A stretch of 64,000 bases of DNA from Cladochytrium replicatum (Eukaryota > Chytridiomycota > Chytridiomycetes > Cladochytriales > Cladochytriaceae). Shown piece after piece: positions 1-10,710 of the stretch (within the stretch, counting starts at the first letter, position 1; each line of letters begins with the position of its first letter). Position numbers and translations under genes: made by a program. The notes under the pieces were generated by a model, which made no database searches, was not told the origin of the DNA, and saw nothing but the letters and a program-made list of their open reading frames with translations. The DNA lies in NCBI GenBank assembly GCA_025526935.1, contig JAHLKD010000019.1:62001-126000 (forward strand). Direction: 5' to 3'.

Positions 1-3000
1 GTACCATCGGTGTTCCGGTTCTCGGATCCCGAGGAGAAAACTTGAGGTGACTGATAAAAACATCCATTTTGTCAGACCCAAATGACATCCTTACAATGAA
101 ACAGCTTACTAGTCGATCATCAAGAGCATGGGTGTTATTCCTTGGGAACAGAATGCGGAGATTAGTCGAAGGTGGGGACGTCAGGTGTCCGGTGTCTTCT
201 AACTAACCTGTTCCGCCGGCAATCATTCCCACAATTTTCCACAGTCCCAGTGGGGTATTTTGATTCAGAGCGGACCATGATGCTACGAGTGGTCCTCTAA
301 TTCGCATCGCCCGAGATTGCTCGATATGCTGTGTCATTCGTCCACCTGGATATACCTTAATCACAAGCTCGAGGGAGCCTTTGTTGACGCACCGAATAGG
401 GGTGTACGCACGAGTAACGATATTTCCGTTCTCAAGGTCAGGAAACTGGGTGTGGTTGATTCAGATACAAACAGCATTGAGAGAGAAGATCTCACATCTT
501 TACCTGCAAGTAAACGTGCTCACCCGGTCTGACAATCAGAATATCTTTTGGGTTACTGAACAAGAACACAAACTTGTACGTTTCCGGTTTCCCAGGCACT
601 GAGTACTTGATCACTTTCTTCTTATTTACAAGTGAGAAATGTCTATACTCGCTCGCCGAGAGGGGTGAAGATCTGACAGCTCCCCTTCGCATAGGAATCA
701 ATGTTGCGGTTGGGCCAAACAATTCGTTTTTCGGCGCGACGATCGTGAGCCCCATCATCCCATCATCACCTTCCGAAGAATAAACGATCTCAACCGGCTG
801 CTCTTCATCGTGCAAAAGTTTCTGCATCCGGCTCTCCTCGTCTCCGTCGTCAACATTATCGCCCTCATTTTCGACCACGCTGGGCCTCTTCAGCCTTCCC
901 ATGGCAAGAGCCCCAAGCTGGAAATGAGCAAGCCTGGAGTGCTCGTGGAAGAACCCGATCATTTCGTCGAAGCCGTCCCCACGACTCTTTCCTCCAGAGT
1001 ACCCCTCATTGCTTGCGCTTGGTCTCGGGTCTGACCCGTCGCTGTTCGAGCGGTCGACGGTGGGATAGTTGCTACTCGCGGCAGAAGAGCTTTTTTCTAT
1101 GGATTTGATAGTCGAAGCTCTCATTTTTCTCGACAGGGACTCGGGTGCAGTACTACCGTTCGGCGACTTCCCACGAATGGTTCGACGGCCTGTGATATGG
1201 CCCATCAGTGTATTTGTTCCGTTGCGAGGTAATCCTACTGGTGCAGATGAATTGTAGAATTTTCCAGCATCCAAACCAATCACTGACCACAGGGGTTTGG
1301 GTCCCCCGGGATGGCTTTTGGCAAAGTTCGAGACGTCGTCTTTGGGGGTAAAAGGTGAAGTATGTTAGACAATTTGGAAACTCCAATGAGTTAGTGACAG
1401 GAGACTCACATATTACCCCATTAATGACGATCCATTTAGCCCCCAACGACACTCGCGTGTGGACATCTTCCCATTCAAACTCTGGGAGATTGTCTTTGAC
1501 AGTGCCCACAGTTCCCTTTAGCAAAAGCGACTTGTCGGTCCGCTTCAATTTCTCTCCGTACCAAAGTAATCCTCCCGCAATCATTAAGTTTAGTCCGAGA
1601 TACACCCATGGCAGCCAGGGGCGAACCCACGGCACGTTGAGCTCCGTGATAAGCTGAACACCAAGTACGCAGTTATATAGCCCCATGACGTATATCGAGT
1701 AGCCGAGAATCTTGTGCAAGTAGCGCACGTAATTGAGACCGCGCTTTGGGATGACTTTGGTGATCCACATCGAAATGGCGTAACCACTGACAGTTGTAAC
1801 ACAGACCACACCGGCAGTGATCATACCCATGTAGTTATGGAATGTGTTTTGAGTTCCGAACCCAGATACGAGGGCAGTCAAGAACGAGATGATGACCTTT
1901 TTTTGAAGTTTAACCCTCAGCCTAATCTTGCTCTTTCACTTACATTGGACGTGATGGTGGACATGAGCGCGATATGTATATCCAGCCATTTACCCAAACC
2001 TTGGTAGTACCTTAACGCATTCATCAACTTTGAGTGAATCAGAGTTCCTGATTTACCTCTACCTCGCGACAAAAATTCCCATCGGATACACAAAAGCAAA
2101 TGATAAGCTCATCAACGTTCCGTGAAGGGATTTGAGCTGAGACAAACCACCCGCAGCAGTTGTGACAATCACGGCCGAGTTGCTTGAAGTAGGGCTCAAT
2201 ATGTTGAGTTTAAGTTGAGTTCTATTCATCCCATGGTATGCTAAAACTGGGTTAAGCGACCAAGCAAAGAGCATCGGAACCTGTCCTGACGCGATCGAAA
2301 TGCCGGAATCTGTGGAGACACCGAGGTTTCTCGAAAATCGAAAGGCGAGCTTGGACGACACTGATGTGAGAGGGGTCAAGTTCTCGATATTTGATTTGAT
2401 TCCTTGCTGTTCTACAGGTTTCGGGATATCATTCACAGTGCTGGAATCCAAGTTCAGCTAAGAAACATTTATAGGTTCGATGGAGCAGTCTCACCTGCGC
2501 GCCTCAACGATCGTATAGTTTCCATTTCCCCCACTGTAGTTATCCGTACACAGATAAATGTTTGCGTCTCTCATGTTCGGTCCAAATCCGATCCCAAACC
2601 ACCCGGTTGAGTTGCTCATCATGGCAATCCACACCTTCCCACTACCCTGGATCACCATCCAGCTCATCTTAATCATGCCAACCTGAACCGTGCTCCAAAC
2701 ATACGCATCGCTGACACCCGCGATACCGTTGAGTTCGTCAGGGAGCCCATCGGTGTTTTTTGAGCTTGGAGTCGATGAAATGTCAGAGGAAGGTGTGAAG
2801 GCTGGGACGAGGAAGGTATTGTCAGGGAAGGCGGTGATGTTGGTGTTGAGTTTGATGAGAGTTCCGAGCGAGATGTCGGTCAGATCCAAGGCTTCCGAGT
2901 CAGTGAGTACACCAGGGTTCTGGTACCACCAACGATCCGCTGCACGAAGTCGCAGAAATTGGTCCTGAGAAATACAACGGGTTGTGGGAAACGCTTGTGT

Positions 3001-4932
3001 GAACATGTCAACTGAATTGTACCTTCAGAGCGGCTCTGATGAGGGGTCCGGCGTTGTGCGTTCCGTTGTGATGCTCCGCAAAAGCACCTGGAGTTTGTTG
3101 GGTTTCAGAAAATAATGGATCTGGTAGTAAATTCCCGAACGAACGAACGCACCAACATAAGCATCAACTGTGTCAATACTTCCGTACACCTCTTTCATAC
3201 GATTCTGCAGATCTACATCGGGGGTGATATCACTCCAGTTCTTTACTTTCGGAAGCCCGTAAACGCCGCGGCAGGTATTGTAGTCGGGCAAGCCAAGCTC
3301 CCTTCCTCTAACATTCACAACTTTGAACCAAGGTCATAATTAGACTTACTAATTATATTCACCTTTCAATTCCAATAGAAATCAGATCGTAAGGTGCTTT
3401 CCCATCATCGTTTAAGGGCAAGTAACTCCTCAGGTCATCAACAACGTATCCATCAATGTTTTGATCGAGCTGCGACAAAAATCCGCGGAAATATGGCTCA
3501 AGTCCGACAACGAGATAGTCTTCTGGATTAAATATGGTGTCCCTTAAAATCTTCATTCACAGTTTGGAACAGAATATTGAAATTCAGTTGTCACCCCTGC
3601 ACTAAAATTTCACTTACGAGATGGCCTTCGGGAATGGGTTGCCAGTCCTCATCGTAGCGGAGAACGAGCGTGTTTGTTGCAGAGTGGCCGTACCTGAGTG
3701 CGACGTTGGAGAAGAAGAGCGACACGGAAGGATCCACAGAAGAGTTGTACCCCGAGTACGGCGGCGCCGGCTCACCAACGATGAGTGGGTAATACTATTA
3801 TCTTGTCAAAAAAGATTCGGGTAGTAAGCTCGAGGCCTCACCCAAAGCATAGTTATCTTCTGAATGATTGCGATAACCCAACGTCTCGCGCGATGAAAGA
3901 TCTGGTCGTCGATCCACTGCGGATTCAGTGCAGCCAAATACCTTGCACGGCGGTTGTGCTCCCTCAGCAAAAGTGTGTATAATACCGAAAGTTGCTAGCG
4001 AGCAAATTTAACCAGCGAGGTGACATAATCGTTGATGTTTATCTCGTAGCTCTTACCGGCACGATGTTGATGGCCTCATGTCCAAACCAATATCGCTTCC
4101 CCCCCTTCGAAATGGGCAGCTCGCCAACACCCTCCACAAGCTGACTCTTCATCAAACCCCCTTGGTAAGCTCTCAGAATCTTGTGACGTTCCTCAGTCGG
4201 CCCGTAAAGCCCTGATCCATCAATCCAGTGGGTGAACGAGTTCGGGTGAATGCGTGCTCCGGACGTGTCGACCCCGGAGTACACCGACCTTGTTGCCGCG
4301 ATGGGAACATTGAGACGTCGAAAGGCGTCAAACACAGGGTCATTGTTTGGAACAGGGATGGGGATAGGGTCTGAGTCATTGCGATCCAAGATCGTGACGT
4401 CGAGATGGAGGTAGATACCCCAGGTCGGAAGTAGATCCGAGACACCATTTGGATTCAGAACGCCGAATTGGACAGAGGGGACGCCCAGGACACGAGAAGA
4501 CACAAGCCGTGCATTCGGGAGCGGGGACTGTGTCGCTGTGGCAAGAAGATAAGTAGGGGATAAGCTGGAGTGGACCCTATTAGCTACCATTGCCGTATGG
4601 GGCGACGTAGACGAGAGGGGTGTTTCTTTGGTATGGGCTATATGAAGATCCCAAGTCTGGATGTTGTAGATTATTTTTCTTCCCATCGATGGCCTGGACT
4701 TCGCCAGGCATGATACCCATGAGTTCAATCTGTCCTCGCTTCACAAAGTCGAGCTGGTCCTCGGAAGTGCCAGATACTTGGTCGACCACGATCTGAAATC
4801 GCAAAATGTCGGGGATGCGTCAAATGATGTTCCTCAACTTACATGACGATCATGGCTAGTGTCGGCGGCGAGCTTGTATGCTCCCCACACAAGCACGACG
4901 ATACAAACATAGGTTATCCAGTAGCGAAGCAT
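1..4932 (-). CDS. Haem peroxidase-DOMON-cytochrome b561-cytochrome b5-b5 reductase fusion (3' end off window)
   Basis: Multi-exon membrane redox protein. The start at 4932 gives a short N-terminus with one hydrophobic segment (signal anchor). Exons 4792-4588, 4535-4057, 3994-3842, 3794-3618, 3550-3364 and about 3307-3023 encode an animal-type haem peroxidase: [38 protein letters not shown] with the proximal His, RYGHS, and [15 protein letters not shown] domain (about 2950-2210) has GWFGIGFGP and YHGMNR. Cytochrome b561 (about 2150-1540) shows four haem-ligand-type His in HGTLM, DIHIALM, HNYMGM and LHKILG. Cytochrome b5 (about 1480-1200) has SHPGGP. The C-terminus has FAD/NAD reductase motifs [14 protein letters not shown] and AGGTGITP, the last split over a 31-nt exon (140-110). 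Expected topology: peroxidase and DOMON outside, b5 and reductase in the cytosol. The reading continues to base 1 without a stop, so the protein is incomplete here. Architecture is seen; electron flow is inferred. Confidence 0.88.
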
Positions 4933-5273
4933 TTATTGAATATTTTGAAAGTTTGATCCAGAAGATCGTTAAACACTCGAGAAGGAGATTTAATCAGTTT
5001 GGAGTGTTGTTCTTTTGCCAAGCAAACATAGAATAGTTTTTAATAGCCGAAGCTCTGATTGGACATGCTGCTTCTCGAGGATGTGAGCAAGCAGATCGGA
5101 CTGAGTCTACTGTTTTCCAACGTGGTTCCTCCGTGGTTGATATCCCTCTGCTACGAGTGACGAATGCCATCCCAAAACATCATTGCAAAATTTGAAAACA
5201 AATCACTTCAAAATTTATCACTCGCTCCACGACTTCTGAGTTTCTCCGCGCTCCTCCAGAGAAAGCCGTCCTA
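4933..5273. promoter_or_regulatory. Shared divergent promoter region
   Basis: A 341-bp spacer lies between two divergent starts, the peroxidase fusion at 4932 (minus) and the gamma-glutamyltransferase at 5274 (plus). No coding sequence was recognised in it. It must hold both 5' regions. No specific factor site was identified. Confidence 0.5.
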
Positions 5274-7911
5274 ATGGTGCGTGACTTTGCGCGTAGCTGT
5301 GCATGCTTTCGTTCTTTGCTGAACGTTATCTGCCTTGATTTCTGCCAGTCGCTGGGCTTGCCCTCTTACTCTCCCCTCGCTTCGGACGAGAAATCCCCTG
5401 CACTCACTTCTGACCAGCTTCTCGACAAAATGCAGTCTTCATGGCCTCGCAAGACCCGTCGCTCGCTGTTCCCGCGCTCTTTCTCCCGCAGTGCAAGCAT
5501 CCTCGCTCTCGGGTCCGGTCTACGTAAGCCTCGATAAGTGAACATCCTGGGATTATCCCGCTGAACATCTCAATCATACAAGTCCTTTTCGCAACCGCCG
5601 TACTCTACATTGACTCTCAGAACCTCTCCCCGACCCCTCGAAAATGTAACTGGCCCTTATCGTTGCCGTTTCATTGCTCAACACTCAAATTCTGTTCAGA
5701 CTTCCCCACTCGACTCGTTTCCTCACCGCACGCAGCTGTCGCGTCGGAAAATGAACTTTGTAGCATCATCGGTCGTGACGTACTCCAGGACGGTGGCAAC
5801 GCGGTTGATTCTGTAGTTGCTGCCTCCATCTGTATCGGCGTGACGAACATGTACTCGTCAGGAATCGGGGGTGGCGGGTTCTTGGTCCTCAGGACACCAA
5901 ACGGAAAGTCGGAGTACATTGATTTTCGAGAAGAAGCACCTGCAGCGGCCAGCAGGGATATGTACGAGGGGAATCCAACTGGGTCTATGATCGGAGGGCT
6001 TTCCGTTGGAGTTCCGTACGTCATCCTTGAAAAAAGGAAATCAATATTGAGATCTTTTAAATTTTAGGGGCGAGATCCGTGGGTTCGAGTATGCACATAA
6101 AAAGTGAAGGCATCCAAATCTTTTGTGCTTTTGGGATGCTTAACGAAAATTCGTTTTTAATAGGTACGGAAAGTTGCCATGGAAGCGACTCTTCGAGCCA
6201 TCCATCGAGCTGTGCTTGAATGGATGGACAGTAAACCGCGTCCTGGCGATGCGGATCAATGTGAGCACTTTGCCGTGGTCGTGACACCAACCTCACACAC
6301 TTGTGTGTAAATATAGACCTACGCTGGTCTTATGCTCAACAACACCGAATTCAGTGAAGTCTTTGCACCCAATGGCCGCATCCTTGTCGAAGGAGACACC
6401 ATTCGGAGGACTGCGCTTGGTCACACCCTCCGTGCAATTGCGGACGAAGGCCCCGAGGTGTTCTACACTGTGAGTGGGATCGATTCCACTCTACTCTCAT
6501 TTGCTGATAAAGATCACATTTTGAAGGGCTGGATCGGAAAGTCATTGGTCGACACCACCCGCGCGAACGGGGGAATTCTAACGATGAAGGATATGAGTGC
6601 GTACGAAGTCAAGACTTCGCTGCCATTGGTCGGGACCTACCGCGACCGAAAGATCATCACCAGCCCGCCTCCAAGCAGGTGTGTATTAATGCAGTTCATT
6701 CCCCACGCATCTCTCATATCAATGGTAATTTTTTGAAGCGGGCCGGTTCTTTTGTCGGTTCTAAACATTCTGGAGGGGTACGCGCTTGGGAAAGAGGGCA
6801 GGACCCAGTTGAATTTCCACAGGATCGTGGAGGCATTCAAGCACGGCTTTTCGCAACGTAGTTTCTATGGTGATCCATCAGATGTGAGTCACAAGTGATT
6901 ACGTACTCCCCCCCGGGGTTTCTTTCGCTAATGGAATCCTGTCTTTTGTAGCCCGAGTTTGCTAACATCACCGAGATCGCTGATGATTTCATGAGGAAGG
7001 AGAAAGCTGAGGACATCCGTGCTCGAATCTTCAGTGTATGTGTAAAGATCCACTAGATATGCACCCGATTGAAGCTGGAAAACTGTTCATTCATTGCAGG
7101 ACCGTACTTTTGATCCTTCGTACTATAACGCCGAGTTTGACATCTTGGACGATCATGGCACGGTGAGGACCGTAAATTTCTTGATGCTTATGTAATATAA
7201 CACACCAAATGTCCATTACCATAGATGCATGTGTCTGTTATCGATTCTGATGGAATGGCAACGTCACTCACCTCTACAGTAAATCTCGTGTTTGGAGCCC
7301 AGCTGATGGATGCCAAAACGGGGATTATCCTGAACGACGAGATGGACGACTTTTCGCAACCCAACATAACCAACTACTTTGGTCTCAAGCCATCCCCCTA
7401 CAACTTTATCAGTTGAGTCGACCAGTCCCAGGTACCTTTGGTGTGTTCACTTACGGAGTATTTTGTAGAGCCGAAAAAGCGACCTTTGTCCTCATGCGTT
7501 CCCACGATCGTCGAAAGGGACGGCCAAGTAGAGTTTGTCGTCGGAGCATCGGGAGGCTCTCGCATCATCACCGCCACAGCGCAGGCCATCGTCAACGCCA
7601 TCGATTTTGGGATGAACCCTTTGGAAGCTATCGACGATCCGCGGTTCCACGACCAGCTGTATCCTAATGAAGTGATGGTCGAGCACGAGTTTAGCGACGG
7701 GTTCACAAAGGGTTTACTGAGAAGGGGTCACACGATCTCGCGGATGGCCGAGGGATATTACTTGACTGGTGTGAGCATGGTGCAGCGGCGTTCGGATGGA
7801 GTGGTGTTAGGTGAGTTGGAATTCAACAATCTCTTCTGACTGTGTTTGACCGTACTTAACAAATTAGCGGCGGGTGATCATCGAAAAGGAGGAGCAGCGG
7901 CGGGTTATTAA
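5274..7911 (+). CDS. Gamma-glutamyltransferase (type II membrane precursor)
   Basis: Cleaves or transfers the gamma-glutamyl group of glutathione at the cell surface or in the vacuole lumen. A short cytosolic N-terminus is followed by a hydrophobic anchor (LLFATAVLYI, near 5580). The family core then reads through about ten exons: GRDVLQDGGNAVDSVVA, SSGIGGGGF, IDFREEAPAA, GGLSVGVP. The processing site GTMHVSV straddles an intron at 7161-7225; its Thr is the expected nucleophile and new N-terminus of the small subunit. RPLSSCVPTI and VVGASGGSRI are the substrate-site motifs. The last exon ends in a GG-AAAGY tail with stop 7909-7911. The first exon is uncertain: ATG 5274 can read straight through, or splice from 5277 to about 5348. 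Either way the later frame is the same. Confidence 0.9.
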
Positions 7912-8084
7912 GTTGCTCAAGTTGAAAATACACTCTGAACGGACCATTTTGTTTTTCTTAGGCTCTGCCACTGAGCGAATTGAGTTCATATCAATATTCA
8001 AACTCGTTAAGAACCACATATATAGTTTAATAAGGAGGCTTTTGCATGGAGGCTATTTCTGCAGACTGCCAATAAAACGTGGAA

Positions 8085-8455
8085 GATGAGATCCACAGAC
8101 AAGCTAGATAAGCTAAAAAGATAGACAATCACAATCTCGAATGGGAAATATGCTGGATCAAACATTCTCTCTCAGGTGCGCGTCTCTGCCCAGACATATA
8201 TGAACTTGACATGGACGTTGAGGCCTTTCACAGAACATGGTTAATTTTGGAATCAGCTTGGTCGCCAATGGCCAAGCGCCAGACCACAGGCACCGAGATG
8301 ACCACAGAGATAATCAACAGAACAATCGGGTGAGCGGAATGTGGTACACGATGAGCGTTGCCCGGGAGGATCACGATCTGTTGGATCAACCGTTCAAGCT
8401 TAATTTCCTGAGCGGAGGTTATTGAAGATTCTTCGTACAACATAGAGTAAAACAT
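8085..8455 (-). pseudogene. Decayed tandem copy of acyltransferase 3' end
   Basis: On the minus strand, 8455-8228 encodes LIQQIVILPGN, HPIVLLIISVVISVPVVW and a degraded end. These match the last about 60 residues of the intact acyltransferase at 9076-10323 (LIQQIVILPA, HPIVLWIISSAISVPVVW). The downstream flank is also shared: GAGATCCAC, then ATATGCTGGATCAAA and CAGGTGC, near 8090-8180 and again near 8947-9020. So the copy includes 3' noncoding DNA and arose by local DNA duplication, not retroposition. The upstream part of the gene is not recognisable in 8455-8940. Confidence 0.75.
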
Positions 8456-9075
8456 TATGGACTCGGTAACTTTCGCAAAAATTCTTGGAACTTTCGCAGA
8501 TGCACGATTCCGTTATCGATTAGCAAGATATGAACAGTGAATATGGTGTTTCGGCATCCAGCTGATGGGATGGCCCGGAAAAAGCATTTATGGTACCACT
8601 CCCTTGCAATTTCTCTCCAGAACTGATGGATACAACTTGGGGTTAGCCCGATGCAGCGGTGTGCGGAATTGAAGGCAATACGTGAGATCATCGTCCCACA
8701 TTGAACATGATGAAAACTCATCCTGTGTGGACGAGCAACTATTGCCCGTGTCGCGTCCTGTACAGGTACAGGCTGTTGTGAACACAGACACTTACGTTAC
8801 TAAACTTGATACTTCATATTATAAGAGGTTCGCTGAGCGAAGGCACCAACCCAAAACCAAACAGCCAAACTATTTCCACTGCTACCACCACGATAAATCA
8901 ACTACCTTTAAGCTTGCACCAACACTCGACAACGAGACATGAGAAGTGAGATCCACGGCACAAGATGTTAAAACCGTTCGGATACACCGTAATATGCTGG
9001 ATCAAATCATTTCGCCCAGGTGCAGATAGAAACGGCGGGTCGCCAAGGGTGTGAGACGGGGGGGGAGTCTCGTGA

Positions 9076-10323
9076 TCACAGAATACGGTCGATCTTGGGA
9101 ATCAGCTTGATCGCCATAGCCAGGAGCCAGACCACCGGCACCGAGATGGCCGAAGAGATGATCCACAGAACAATCGGGTGAACGGGGATGTAGTACACGA
9201 TGAGCGTGGCCGGGAGGATCACGATCTGTTGGATCAAGTACACCGTGTAACTAGCCTCGTTGACACGTTTCCACCACGCCGAGGGTTCTTTGTTCGCATA
9301 CCGTCGGAAGAAGGTCACAAAGAATGCCGACGTGAACACCAAGAACGCCGACTCGAGCAGAACGTCCACGGCCGCCTGCCAGTTGGCTCCGCCCTCCGTC
9401 AGTGGGTACGATCCTGACAACGCCATATAGCCGCGGAACCCGAAGAGCGCGCCAAAGATGATCGCCATGGCTGGGAGGAGCCATCTGTTTGCGTTCATGG
9501 GGATACGGTCGATGATCTTGCGTTGCTGGGAGGCGATTCCGGCAGAGAAGGAGAGAATGTATCCCAGGAGGTAGGCGAGCTGGCCCAGAGATGGAATCCA
9601 CACGCCGATGGGAAAGGCGATACGGAAAGGGAAAGTGACGGCGAAGAGCACACCGACGCAGGCCAAGAAGAGCAGGAAGGTTGACACATGAGTCAGTGGG
9701 TCGGTTTTGGGGGGAGGCGAGGTGAGGGCTCGGCGGATAGCGGGGATTCTGTAGAACCCTGCGAAAGTGAGCGAGAAGATGAACAAGTTGTGCAGGAACT
9801 GAAAAAAGGTTTTCACGGTCAGCTTCGAGCTCTATCCTTTGGAACTGCACGTTACCCAAGTGTGATCGACCCTGTACGCAGAGAAATAGATTCCCCAAAT
9901 ATCTGCACCAGGAGTGTCTGCAGGCACACCAGGAACCCTTCCGGCAATCACGCAAAGGTAATAGGAAAGCGGAGAGAATAGGAGGTAAACGAAGATGATG
10001 GGAACGAGCAACCGCAGGGCTCTGTCAAGAAGGAACACTCCGGTGCCCTTCCGGTCGAGACTCCTGTGGACGAAGAGTCCGGCGAGAAAGAAAAACAACG
10101 ACATAAAGTAAGCCTGGTTCGCGCCGGCAAAGCACAGATAAATGTATGCAAAGGCTTCGTCGGAATTAGGGTAGGGCGGAAGAGGGAACCAACCGGCGGC
10201 GAGGGTGTACATGCAGTGGTGAATGATGACGATAAAGGTCAGAAACGTGCGGAGGTTGTCGATGTAGAAGGTGCGTGGTTTGGCATCCTTCGGAGAGGAA
10301 AGAGCAGAGTAGGTTTGCGACAT
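9076..10323 (-). CDS. Membrane acyltransferase (acyltransferase 3 / OpgC-like)
   Basis: Polytopic acyltransferase-3 family protein of 396 residues, which typically moves an acyl group onto a sugar or other acceptor at a membrane. Exon 1 is 10323-9856, the intron 9855-9799 (57 bp), exon 2 9798-9076. The N-terminus has the family start YIDNLRTFLTFIVIIHH with the conserved His pair. About ten hydrophobic helices follow, including FFLAGLFVHRSL and, across the splice, HTWFLHNLFIFS. The last helix ends in a basic tail. The acceptor cannot be read from sequence. A degraded copy of its 3' end lies just downstream at 8085-8455. It is divergent from BBS1. Confidence 0.85.
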
Positions 10324-10710
10324 GTTGATGATTTGAGGCAGCACAGGCTTGATTGTTTCACTACTAGAGGACAAGATCGGCGGTTTTAAAGTTTTGCAAA
10401 ATTTGTGGAAACAACCGTGCCATTCCAAAGTTTAATTTGCCGGTGCATGCACAGGAATAATGATAGGGGTAACCCCCCGCAATGGTGGATACCGTTTGGA
10501 TACTGTTAGATGCTCTCTGGGGCTTAGGGTTGGGTACCATTAGGGGCTTAGTGATGTTGGTGGTGACGAGAGACACCAGAGCCGCATGGGAAACTGCTAC
10601 ACTGCCACTGTGCTAGCTGTCCATCTATTGTTGTTTTAATTAATCATCAGTAAATCAATAAGCACATCCTTTGCTCAGAGTACTGCACGTGTGCACGCGT
10701 TGCGTTGCCG
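10324..10710. promoter_or_regulatory. Divergent spacer, acyltransferase / BBS1
   Basis: A 387-bp spacer between divergent starts. No gene, RNA or clear repeat was recognised. It presumably holds both promoters. Confidence 0.4.

Noticed and set aside
10705-10710. BBS1 start six bases upstream
   Set aside because: That codon is TTG; ATG 10711 in the same frame is the normal choice.
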